Source: Nemertoderma westbladi (Eukaryota > Xenacoelomorpha > Nemertodermatida > Nemertodermatidae). Taken from it: a DNA stretch of 64,000 nucleotides. A program made the position numbers and the translations under genes. The notes under the pieces were generated by a model that was not told where the DNA came from, did no database searches, and saw only the letters and a program-made list of their open reading frames with translations. Shown piece by piece: positions 10,165 to 19,118 of this stretch. The DNA lies in NCBI GenBank assembly GCA_032718475.1, contig JAUCBJ010007728.1, positions 142,707-206,706 of the forward strand, given 5' to 3'. Positions within the stretch are counted from its first letter, which is position 1. Each line of letters begins with the position of its first letter.

Positions 10165-11028
10165 CTATTTACTAATATTGGGTGGAGATTTGTAGTCTCC
10201 TGTCTCGTTTCTAGTCTCCTCAAGGAGCACGAGACGTTGTACAGGCCTATCTACGGTACGTCCGTCGATAGTCCTTACAGTAACTGTCCTCACTACACCA
10301 GATGTAGGGTGCGTGGTCAAAATGACTCCAGTCAGCCAAAAACGTCTTTTCAGATTTGCTTCAGCCAATAAAACATGGTCACCACGTCTTAAACATCGGG
10401 TATTTAGATACCAAGAGGTTCTGGTCGAAATAGAGGGCAAATAATATTTCTGCCATATTTCCCAGAATTTATTTGCAAGCAATTGAGTGATTTTCCAAGC
10501 CTTGTTGCCGTATCCGTCACTATCAACGGGTACCGAAATGGGCAACAATGTCGTCGGCGCCTGCATAAGCAGGTGCGCTGGTGTCAAGGCAAACTGTACG
10601 TCGTTATTGTCTGGGATCAAAGCGATCGGTCTAGTATTTAAGATTGCTTCGATTTCTATTAGTAACGTCGTCAGTTGGTCGTCTGTCAAGATGTGTTGCG
10701 TCGGTACGACTTTAGCCATAGCTGTCTTTATTGAGCCAATCAGCCTTTCCCAAACGCCGCCTCTCCACGGACTGTCTGGAGTATTGAAATACCAAACAAT
10801 ACGGTGAGGACGTAGTTCCTCGGAAATCTGGTTTTGGTCCAATTTTCTCAAAGCTCTGGTTATTTCGTTCCGTGCACCCACAAAGTTTGTCCCTTGGTCG
10901 CAGTAAATGGATTTGACCAATCCACGTCTAGCGATAAATCGCCGTAAGGCTAGGATAAAGGCATTGGTGGTCAAGTCTGTCACTCGCTCTATATGGACAG
11001 CTCTGCTGGCCATGCAAGTGAAGATCAA
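10165..11028 (-). pseudogene. pol: Element A pol: integrase core and C-terminal domain
   Basis: 287 residues covering the rve core and C-terminal region of a BEL/Pao integrase. It begins MIFTCMASRAVHIE and has the second catalytic Asp in CDQGTNFVG and the Glu in GVWERLIGS. Then come ALTPAHLLMQAP and a basic DUF5641-like tail (RCLRRGDHVLLAEANLKRRFW, GVVRTVTVRT). The first catalytic Asp is missing. Compared with B, 14 bases are deleted around 11056-11070, which removes the DCFGP segment and shifts the frame, so this part is disconnected from the rest of pol. The copy is dead as an integrase. Confidence 0.85.
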
Positions 11029-11717
11029 TCCCCAACGTTTTACCTGTACCCTTCCGCGTTTCGCGATTATGGATCCCTGTCTCAGTGAAAGGGGGTCTAA
11101 ATGCCTGTAATCTCGCTAGTGGTAGTTCACTCATTTCTTGGTGTCCTATCTTCGCGTGCACCTTCTTACAAATAATACAGTTCCGTGTTACCGAACTCAG
11201 TGCCTTACTAGGTCTAATCAGTACAAACCTCGAGCGTAAGTGTGATAGACAGTGGTGTCTACCTACGTGTTTGAGTTGTACATATGCGTCCAGTATCATA
11301 GCGTGCTGTAATTCATGGTGTTGCGGTATGATGATAGGATACCTAAAGTCAAGTGCAAAGTCGATGTTTTGGAGTCTGGACTTGTGACAAAGTAAGCCCC
11401 GGTAAATAATCGGACTCCAACTCAAAATCGGTGAAGACTTAATCTGTTTACCTTGTTTGATCGCTGTGAATTCTCGTGTGAAATATCGCAATTGATAATG
11501 TCTAATGATATCAACTTCACAGTGGCCAATTTCCTTTAAGGTAAGTCTTCTAGGAAAGTCGCGTTTGCCTCTGGCATATTGTCTCAATCGTTTGAGCCAT
11601 GCTAACTTGCGGCACGCGTCAGTCCATGATCTAGTTAGGTTCACTATCCTGTCAACGTAAGTGTTAGTGACGTCATCAGGTATGGTGTAGTCGTAGTGTG
11701 GATACTTGTCTGGACTT

Positions 11718-11737
11718 GGTAGGCCCACGGGCCTTCC
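11718..11737 (-). repeat. 20-bp palindrome variant in A pol
   Basis: GGTAGGCCCACGGGCCTTCC, encoding GRPVGLP. Centre changed to CCCACGGG/CCCGTGGG yet still palindromic. B keeps the same variant at 24253-24272. Confidence 0.8.
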
Positions 11738-11989
11738 GGTAGGTTTGTCTGAGTCCCCAAGTACGTCAATCTCTACAGTCTTACCTTTACCGTCCGCACC
11801 TAATGTGTCGACTGGCAGTAACGGTTTCAACTCTACAGTGTCAGTGTGTTCCTGTGAGCCTGTAAGCTTCCTAACCTTAGTCACACGTTTACCTGTAGGT
11901 GGTAAGTCAAGTACCTTCTTTGAGCGGAGTGTAATCCCTGTGGCCACACCTTTGTCATCCAAAGAAGTCGAATTCGGTAAGTCTCTAAA

Positions 11990-12425
11990 AGTCCACTCCA
12001 ATGGGTCTTCTAATGGAGTGTCTAATAGACAGTCTGGTGAAGCGTCTGGTGAACAGTCTGGTGAGACGTCTGGTGAGACATAGCGCGGAACTTCCGGCGA
12101 AATGTCCTGTCGTTGGTCCCAAATTCTGTCTAGCGTAACTTCTGTCAGAAAGTCTGGTTCAAAGTCTGGTGGACAGTCTGTAGAGATGTCTGGTGGAAAG
12201 TCTGGTGAGACATCCGGTAGACATTCTGTCGAGAGTTCCATCAAACAATCTGGCGAACAATCCGGAGAACAATCTGGTGTCGCTTCTGGTGAATAGTCTG
12301 GCGAGTAATCTGGTGAACAATCCGGCGGAACGTCTGGTGAAATCTCCCGCGGAACATCCGGCAAAGGATTCGTACAAGCGTCTGGTCGAATGTCTGGTGA
12401 GACGTCTGGCGTAATGTCAGGTCTG
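11990..12425 (-). repeat. 12-bp coding minisatellite between RNase H and integrase of A
   Basis: Tandem imperfect 12-bp units (TCTGGTGAAYRG type on the plus strand) translate as a run of about 30 PDxSPD-like four-residue repeats. Element B has a shorter, separately rearranged version at 23619-23945. Length divisible by three keeps the frame. Confidence 0.85.
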
Positions 12426-14414
12426 GCGTCCAGGTCATCAGATTTCGTCCGTCCTTTTTTCCTCTTGACCTTGGCGTTGGCTTTCGCTTTAGACTTGACA
12501 ACCTTGTCGATTTTTATCTCGGCACCCTCTGGTATGGTGTTGGTTGTCGCGTCGAATAACGGTGGCCATTCGTCTGATGGTCGCTGTAGGAAATCGGGTC
12601 CTCTAAACCAAAAGGATTTATTGTCCGGTTTACAAAAGTCAAGCGGTTGCATCCCCCGTGACGCGATGTCAGCTGGGTTCAGCTTCCCTGGACAGTGACA
12701 CCAATCTTGTTTGAGCGACCGGTCTAGTATTTCAGCCCGTCTGTTGGCTACGAAAGTCTTGAACTCAAATGCTTCGTTGTTTATGTACCAAAGTACCAAT
12801 GTCGCATCCGTCCAATATGTGACCTTCAAGTTAGCCTCCAGCTCACGTTGAACTAGACTGACAATATCTGTGGATATCGTCCTGGCTTGCAGCTCCCCAC
12901 GAGGTACAGTCATATACTTCAATGGCATTGTTCTAGCCCTTGAAGTAACGAGAGATACATCGTAGCTGTCCGATGTCACTTGTCGTCTAAGGTATAAGGT
13001 AACCCCCAATCCATCCTTGCTAGCGTCACTAAAGCTGTGAAGCTCTAAATCGGCAGGAAAGGTGGTTTGTAAAGGAAAGTATACCCTCGGTATGGTATAG
13101 TCTTGTAGGAACGTCAGTTGGGCTTCCCAGTCCCTCCATCGCTCAGCTAACTTTTCTGGGATGGGGTCGTCCCATTCCAGTCCGGCTTGCCAAATGTTGC
13201 GGAGTATGATCCTAGCATGTAGGATCACTGGACTAATGAAACACAGTGGGTCATACAATCGACTCATGGTCGATAAGCAAGTCCTCTTAGTGAGAGGTCT
13301 AGTCTGGTCGTTGGACCTTACACGTACCCTAAAATTGTCGGTGTTAGGGTCCCAACTAAGTCCTAATACTTTGGTCGTCGGCAGAGGTTCTAAGTCTAAG
13401 TCCAAGTCACCTCCACTGCGATCCATCGGGTCAAATGAGTTCACCAGCTCGGGTTCGTTGGAAGCAAACTTCGTCAGGTGAAATCCGCCCTCAGCGAGAC
13501 AATCCTGGAGTTGGTGTGCTACGGTTGTAGCGTGCTCCAAGGTGTCACAACTCTTGAGGCCATCATCCACGTAGAAATCTCGTTCCACGGTCCGAACTAC
13601 TTCTGGCTCAAATTGGTCTCGTGTGTCTAATGCGGTCTGCTTTAATGCGTACATGGTGCAGTTGGGGCTGTCCCTGGCTCCGAATACTCTTACCTGCATT
13701 AGGTAAGTCTCTGGCGGAAGTTGTAAGTTTCCATCCGGATACCAAAGAAACCTCAAACTGTCCCTGTCCCGCTCCAAAGCCTTAACCTGGTGAAACATGG
13801 CCTCTACGTCACAGGTGAAAGCCACTTTGCGTTGTCTAAAACGCATTAGGACTCCCATGAGGTAATTGTTCATATTCGGCCCGTTCATCAGTTCGCTATT
13901 CATAGACATCCCTTGGTAAAGTGCAGCGCAGTCGTTGACTACACGCACCTTGCCAGGTTTGTCCGGGTGTCGAACAAAATGATGTGGCAGGTAATATGTC
14001 TGGTCTGTGGTTACCTCGGGATTTAACATCCTAATGGCGTATCCCTTTTGGAGATACGTCTGAAGTTGTGCATTGTATTGCATATGGGCCGTCTCGTCTC
14101 GCAACAATCGCTGCCTTATTGATTTGAGTCGCCTCAAAGCAAGCGGGTAATTGTTAACGAGCTTAGGTTGTCCATTGCGCCACAACATACCAACCTCATA
14201 GTGGCCATTCGCAGTCTGGCGAATGGTATCTCTCATAATATTTAATGACCGTTTTTCCTGTTCTGACATAGCGGTCTCGTAACCGGGTTCTGCTGAGTCC
14301 TGTTCCAACCATTGTATGGTCCGTTCAGTCAGCAGTCGGTCAAGCGCTGCTTGCACTGCGCCATGGTCCTCGTCCACGTCTTCGTCCGCTGCGGTGGCTA
14401 GTGTCAATGTGTCT

Positions 14415-14590
14415 GGTAGGCTCGCAAGCCTTCCGGTGTGACTAGTCGGCGTCGAATCGTCGTGCGGCTGTTTGACAACCTTTTGATCTGTCGGTAGGCT
14501 CGCAAGCCTTCCAAGATCAACGACCGGTGTCGAAGCCTGGTGGGTGGGGTCAATGACCTTCGGACTTTTCGGTAGTCTCGCAAGCCTTCC
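14415..14590 (-). repeat. Three 20-bp palindromes, 78 bp apart, in the pre-RT linker of A
   Basis: Copies at 14415-14434, 14493-14512 and 14571-14590 encode GRLASLP, GRLASLP and GRLARLP. Spacing is exactly 78 bp twice, so this is a tandem triplication of a 78-bp unit. B has one aligned copy at 21568-21587. Confidence 0.93.
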
Positions 14591-14970
14591 AAAATCCTCG
14601 TTCATCGAGTCATCCACGGCAACAACCCTTTGGTCTTCAGTAGTCAATACAACCTGGTCTACTGCATGTAGTTGTAAGTCAGAGGTCCGTGTGGTCATGT
14701 CCAGATCGGTTACGTCAGTATCGGTGGCGTCTGCGTTAGTGACGCAAGTCTGTCGTAGTGCCGTCCATACAATTGGACAAGAATTTCAACTCATTTAAAT
14801 TGACCGCTACAAATTAATTGCATTTGTCTGTACCAATGAGACTGTAGTTATTTGATTGTAACCAATGTCGTGCAAGTTATATATTAGCTGGACCAATAGT
14901 TATCTTTAAAATCCTGTTAGAACCTATAGAACAATCGAGAATTTTCTCGATTGATTGCAGCACAAATTTG

Positions 14971-14980
14971 CTATATAAAG
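14971..14980 (+). promoter_or_regulatory. TATA box of the B 5' LTR
   Basis: CTATATAAAG, repeated in the 3' LTR at 32535-32544. Transcription would start about 30 bp downstream. Confidence 0.7.
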
Positions 14981-15101
14981 GTGCGATTTGTTCATTAGTT
15001 ATCAATCTTAATCTATCTCTCTATATTCAATTATTCTGAGTTATCTGATATTTGTTTATTCTGTTATTAGTATTCAGATTACATTTTGTATTATTATCTG
15101 C

Positions 15102-15107
15102 AATAAA
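15102..15107 (+). terminator. Polyadenylation signal AATAAA in the B 5' LTR
   Basis: AATAAA about 125 bp after the TATA box. The 3' LTR has its own at 32666-32671. Confidence 0.55.
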
Positions 15108-16349
15108 TTCAGAAATACCGCTATCTGCTTTTCTTTCACCATGATTCACTACGGTGAACAAACTTAAGAACAGGATGGCCGGCTAGAGATCGGGCCGCAG
15201 CAATGAACGGGAACATCAGGGGAATGTAGACAAGAGACAACCCGCAATACCATCTCAGTTATTCGCCCATCGCCTGAAAGGTTAGACAGCGTTCGACGCC
15301 TTGCTACCTAAGCGTAAGACCAAAGATCAAAAGGTAGAAGTAGTGACACGCTGTGAGCCTAAAATTACATCTTAGGGACTGTACTGTTTTAATTCAGGAA
15401 AACCACGGTAGACCTTCACATTCCTTTAACTCTTGCTAATCCCTTACTCATTAACTCTTGCTAAGTACAGGTGTGTGTGCGACTATTTGTAGTACGACAG
15501 TGTCCATTGCATTAGAACTTGTAGGCTAGGGGGGTTGCTGTGTTTTCACCTGAATTGGGATTGTACCATTCAGGCGGTAGGGCAGTTTACACTAGGCGCA
15601 AATAAATTGAGGCTATCAGGGATACTAACATCTACCGTGTCCCCGCCAACGCCCTAATAGGAAGTTACCCGGACTACCTGGGTGACTAAAATTCTAGATA
15701 GGAGCCAGGATAGCTATTAGTACCTGTACGCCTACAGTAGTAAACTAACACATCTCTTCTTAGTATCAGGGACCTGGTACCTAAAATTGCCGAATTCTGG
15801 GCGTAGCATTAACCCTATGCCTGAATTTGAGTCCTGGAAATACGCAAGAGGGGAAGGAACCTTATCATTCGTGAGTATTAGACCTACAAGTTACAAAATT
15901 AGAATATTCGTAAAATGCACACCGTACCCAGTAATTATATATGTGAAGGAGCAAAACTGTTTTGACCGTTCAGAATTAACACACGCGCGTTAGAAATTAT
16001 TTACACCTCAAAATATATAAAATTAACTTTGTCCGTACTGTGCTTTGCCCGCTAGTTAGACATCTCCAAATCTCTGCCTGTACCTAGCTAGCGTCTCTTC
16101 GCCCAACCATATAAATCACACCGCGGCAAAGTATACAAGCCCCTTAGTCCGTCAGTGAGTCAGCCTGATTTTAGGATTCGCTGCGCGGGATTTTGTTTTA
16201 TCGAAGTTTGTCTGCTCGTAGACTGTTTTCTGCCTCACCGGTTATAAGAGATCGATACTGCAATATATTCGCTTACTTAGAGTTTACTGTTTTGGTGAGA
16301 AGGTCGGATTTATGATTTGATTTACAAACTTTACAGTAGGATATTGCAG

Positions 16350-16615
16350 GTATTGTTACCGTCTCTTCCAATTAGTAGGAATATGTTTTACTGAACTACG
16401 GTTCGGTAGGACTAAAGTTATTTGAAAATTTTGTATTTTGAGGTAAAAATTTGTATTTGATTAGCTAAGTGCTAATTTTTTGAAATAAAATTTGATTTGA
16501 ATCGCGTGTAAAATATTTTTGGAATTGAATACCGGTGTTTAAAAGGGTTTAAATACCATATTGTACCGGTACAAAATTTTTCGTAAAAGTAAAACCTAAC
16601 TCTTTTGTTTTTTCA
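16350..16615 (+). promoter_or_regulatory. Putative leader intron of element B
   Basis: The acceptor is strong: branch point CCTAAC at 16595-16600, then TCTTTTGTTTTTTCAG ending at 16615. The best nearby donor is CAG|GTATTG at 16350, which is weak. The acceptor is much more certain than the donor. It would join the LTR leader to the sequence before ORF1. Confidence 0.45.
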
Positions 16616-17184
16616 GGATTCAGAACTCATTTCTAGACTGTAACGGGAGCAAGACCGTGTTTAGCAAGTTTGGGAGATAGATAACTCAACAACTTTGGTT
16701 GAGAAAATCGTGTTTCGTCCGCAACGCTGAAAACGGAAAGGTTCACGTCCGGTTTGTATCTGGGAATCTGTTTTTCTGGAGAATTATTGGAGTGGGTGAG
16801 TTCGAAAAGTTGCATAAATAAGTTAGGCATTACCGTATTAGTTAAAATTATTGTGGGTTCCACTGTCTCAAGTATTTATGCATTCCGTATGATTTCTTTG
16901 TTCATTGCTGAATTAGTCCGTATTATTGTATTTAATTTACCTTTTGATAACGCATATCGTTATCCGATTTATTTGTTATAAAATTGGCCGTTAGGCTAAT
17001 TTTATTATATACTTATTCCGTGACATTTATTTGCTGTAAAATTGGCCGTTTAGGCTAATTTTATCCATCTGCTATAAAATCGGCCGGTAGGCTAATTTTA
17101 TAAGACTGTAATTAGTACCGTTTTATACAAATACGGTAAGTTCGATACTTTGACACTCACTTTACTTGACTTATAACTACCGAA
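16375..17184 (+). other. Leader of element B before ORF1
   Basis: AT-rich, no convincing ORF. Contains the acceptor at 16615, two ACCGGT motifs at about 16532 and 16566, and three hairpin repeats at 16978-17101. No tRNA primer-binding site could be assigned. Confidence 0.6.
16978..17101 (+). repeat. Three hairpin repeats upstream of ORF1 of B
   Basis: Units at 16978-17005, about 17036-17064 and 17074-17101 share TAAAATtGGCCgnTAGGCTAATTTTA. Each can form an ~11-bp stem (ATAAAATTGGC / GCTAATTTTAT, one G-U pair) with a 6-7 base loop. The last ends 83 bases before the ORF1 ATG. Confidence 0.8.
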
Positions 17185-18564
17185 ATGAGTGACAAACAAG
17201 ACTATACGAAAAATACACAAACCGACTATGACTCATGTGACGCGGATAAGTCAGCAGCGGAAGAACAACAGGGGAAGACTCGCGAGCCTACCGAACCTAC
17301 ACCGTGTGCGTCACCAGTACATCCAACGGGAGTACCGGATGCCGTAGTACGAGGCGACGGCAGGACCGAGGACTTTCTAACTGTTCCGCAACCTAGATAT
17401 AGGGAAACGGACATGGTAAGTTCAGCAGGAAGCACAGAAAGTGTGGTTAGAAGCGTCGGAGGTTACATGGCGCATATAACCAGGAGTATTGGAGAAGGCC
17501 AACGCATATTAGATGGGTTGACCGCTCCGATGTCTCGATTCGAGTTCTACACCCTCCAGGTTAGAGTACAGAGTAAAGTATATAAGTCCGTAGATAATCT
17601 AGTTGGCCTACAAGATCTAGCTAGACAGAGACAGGACATGGATACTCAACTTAGAATCCTCGAGAAACTAATGATCGCTAGAGAGAAACTGATTCAGTTT
17701 AAGTCGACGATTAGACACATACAACAGGAACAAGCGGACCAGTTGTTAGGTGAGTCAGTTTCGGACGAATTATTACAGCCCGAGGAAGAACAGGAACTGT
17801 ACCGACTGGATGGACAATTGAAACATCTAAAGGATCACTTACGTATGTGCGGCGAAGACGTCGGCGATTTGGAAACCATACCGGAATATACGAGGGACAC
17901 TTCACTCGTACGAATCGAATCGGCAACGGGAATATTGGATCAATCGTTGGTGAGTATTCGCAGCGAAATTGGCGAGGTGAGTATGGCTACGTCAGAAACT
18001 GCTCGACAACAGCAACTCTACAGACAACAACAGGAGATGGAGGAACAAGCTCAACTTCTAGTGATGCAGGCAGCAGCAGAAGAAGAGAAGCTACGCGTTG
18101 CGAATGTAGCGAGAATCTCTCATCTACAGGAACAAGCTGAATTAGAAGCAGCTGAAGTAGAAAGGTTAGAGGTAGACATTGCTCAACGAACAGCAGCGGC
18201 TGATTTAGCGCAACGAAACGCAGCGGCCGAACTAGAGCGACAAACGGCAGCGGCGGAATTAGAGCGACAAACGGCAGCAGCGGAATTAGAACGAGAACGG
18301 TTAGTTTCAGAAGCGCGGGCCGAAATGAAAACACGGCAAATAAAAGCTCAATCCGCTATACGACAAGCGGAGTTTGAGGCGCAACGACAACAAACGGAAC
18401 AAAGAGAGAAGACAGCTAAACTTCGTTTCGAACTCGAGAAGAAGGCGAGAGAATTAGCCAACGCCAAGGAAGATCTGGATCTACAAGCCCGTGATCGATC
18501 GATGAGATCTCGTGACGGACATGATTTGGACCAGTTGGAGGTAAGACATCGCCAAATTCAGTAA
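17185..18564 (+). CDS. Element B ORF1: coiled-coil Gag-like protein
   Basis: 459 residues from ATG 17185 to TAA 18562-18564. The N-terminal ~90 residues are polar and contain palindrome copy GKTREPTE. Residues about 115-220 form helices with regular leucines (LQDLARQRQDMDTQLRILEKL). Residues about 270-450 are a long Gln/Glu/Ala/Arg coiled coil with short internal repeats (ELERQTAAA three times). No enzymatic motif. Element C has a comparable coiled-coil ORF ahead of its gag, so this is probably a structural gag-side protein that oligomerises. The stop is in the same frame as ORF2 and the 19 codons between the stop and ORF2 are open. ORF1 and ORF2 may therefore be one frame interrupted by TAA, or joined by readthrough. 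Confidence 0.75.
   Translation: MSDKQDYTKNTQTDYDSCDADKSAAEEQQGKTREPTEPTPCASPVHPTGVPDAVVRGDGRTEDFLTVPQPRYRETDMVSSAGSTESVVRSVGGYMAHITRSIGEGQRILDGLTAPMSRFEFYTLQVRVQSKVYKSVDNLVGLQDLARQRQDMDTQLRILEKLMIAREKLIQFKSTIRHIQQEQADQLLGESVSDELLQPEEEQELYRLDGQLKHLKDHLRMCGEDVGDLETIPEYTRDTSLVRIESATGILDQSLVSIRSEIGEVSMATSETARQQQLYRQQQEMEEQAQLLVMQAAAEEEKLRVANVARISHLQEQAELEAAEVERLEVDIAQRTAAADLAQRNAAAELERQTAAAELERQTAAAELERERLVSEARAEMKTRQIKAQSAIRQAEFEAQRQQTEQREKTAKLRFELEKKARELANAKEDLDLQARDRSMRSRDGHDLDQLEVRHRQIQ
17273..17292 (+). repeat. 20-bp palindrome in B ORF1, second frame
   Basis: GGAAGACTCGCGAGCCTACC, encoding KTREPT. It sits in the disordered N-terminal region. Confidence 0.9.
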
Positions 18565-18974
18565 CGAAAGAAGGAAGGAAGCGTAGGAGCACCCGGACGG
18601 GAACGACAATTAGTAAAGGACTTGTGTCAACGATTCCCACAGGTAACTCATATGTTTGCACCGGTTACGACTAAGGAACCTGTTTCGATTGCTGGTAGCG
18701 GTGATATCTCTCCTATCCATGGTGTGACGGAACACAGGTTTGTTATTCCGGACAAGTTTACACCGCCAAGAGCAACGTCGTCGCCTATTCCGAAAGTCAA
18801 GGTAAGTAACCCGCCGATTACGGATCGTAGTAGTTTATTGACCGGACCTGCACTACTGACGACTAAACAGGTGAGTCCACCTTTGACGCCTAAACCCGTT
18901 ACACACTACGCTTACCCAATGACGTTTCGACCTACAAGGCCAGTTGATTCAAATGCTGTCATTCGCCCACCGGT

Positions 18975-19118
18975 TCAGTTTACATCGCAATCTACGACTT
19001 CGAGGAAGACTTGTGAGCCTACCGAACAACGGAGAACAGTGGATACGCGACCGTTCAACCAATTTACATCGCAATCTACGACTTCGAGGAAGACTTGTGA
19101 GCCTACCGAACAACGGAG
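18975..19118 (+). repeat. 84-bp in-frame tandem duplication carrying the palindrome
   Basis: Two copies offset by 84 bp encode QFTSQSTTSRKTCEPTEQRR. Palindromes at 19004-19023 and 19088-19107 (GGAAGACTTGTGAGCCTACC, second frame) are therefore not independent insertions. Confidence 0.95.

Larger units (their letters stand above)
10928..14698 (-). pseudogene. pol: Element A pol: RT, RNase H and integrase zinc domain (5' truncated)
   Basis: A 1,256-residue frame aligning to the C-terminal half of element B ORF2. The frame is open above the ATG at 14698 up to 14773, where element B begins, so the true N-terminus (gag, protease) is lost. Domains in order: Ser/Asp-rich linker with three GRLxxLP palindrome copies; BEL/Pao RT (YYLPHHFVRHPDKPGKVRVV, catalytic YVDD in FYVDDGLKS); RNase H (LHSFSDASKDGLG, DIASRGMQPLDF); a linker with a PDxSPD minisatellite; and an integrase H2C2 zinc domain (LKHVGRHHCLSHL, CIICKKVH). 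It goes out of frame at the 14-bp deletion described for the integrase core; about the last 40 residues are not pol. Confidence 0.88.
3147..14773 (-). mobile_element. Element A: BEL/Pao-type LTR retrotransposon with ORF3, 5' truncated
   Basis: On the minus strand it contains, in order, the C-terminal two thirds of pol (RT, RNase H, integrase), a 0.7-kb spacer, ORF3, a short 3' UTR with palindrome and hairpin, a tRNA-like segment and a ~2.07-kb 3' LTR. The same order occurs in element B, and the proteins are clearly homologous. ORF1, gag, protease and the 5' LTR are absent: pol is still an open frame at 14773, where the LTR of element B begins. Frameshifts, a nonsense codon and an integrase deletion show the copy is dead. 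Confidence 0.85.
14774..16374 (+). repeat. 5' LTR (plus some shared leader) of element B
   Basis: Begins TGGACAAGAATTTC and matches the 3' copy, which begins TGTACAGAATTTC at 32339. Identity holds to CCAATTA at 16374. CCAAT boxes at about 14834, 14860 and 14893, TATA at 14971 and AATAAA at 15102 define U3 and R. U5 and leader are unusually long. The last part from about 15430 is almost identical between the copies, while 14998-15115 is not alignable. The true LTR end may be TTACA at 16331-16335, which would leave 39 shared bases of leader. Confidence 0.82.

Noticed and set aside
12102-12501. ORFs in several frames over the 12-bp minisatellite of A
   Set aside because: Multiple of three repeats keep all frames open. 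Only the minus frame continuous with RT and integrase is real.
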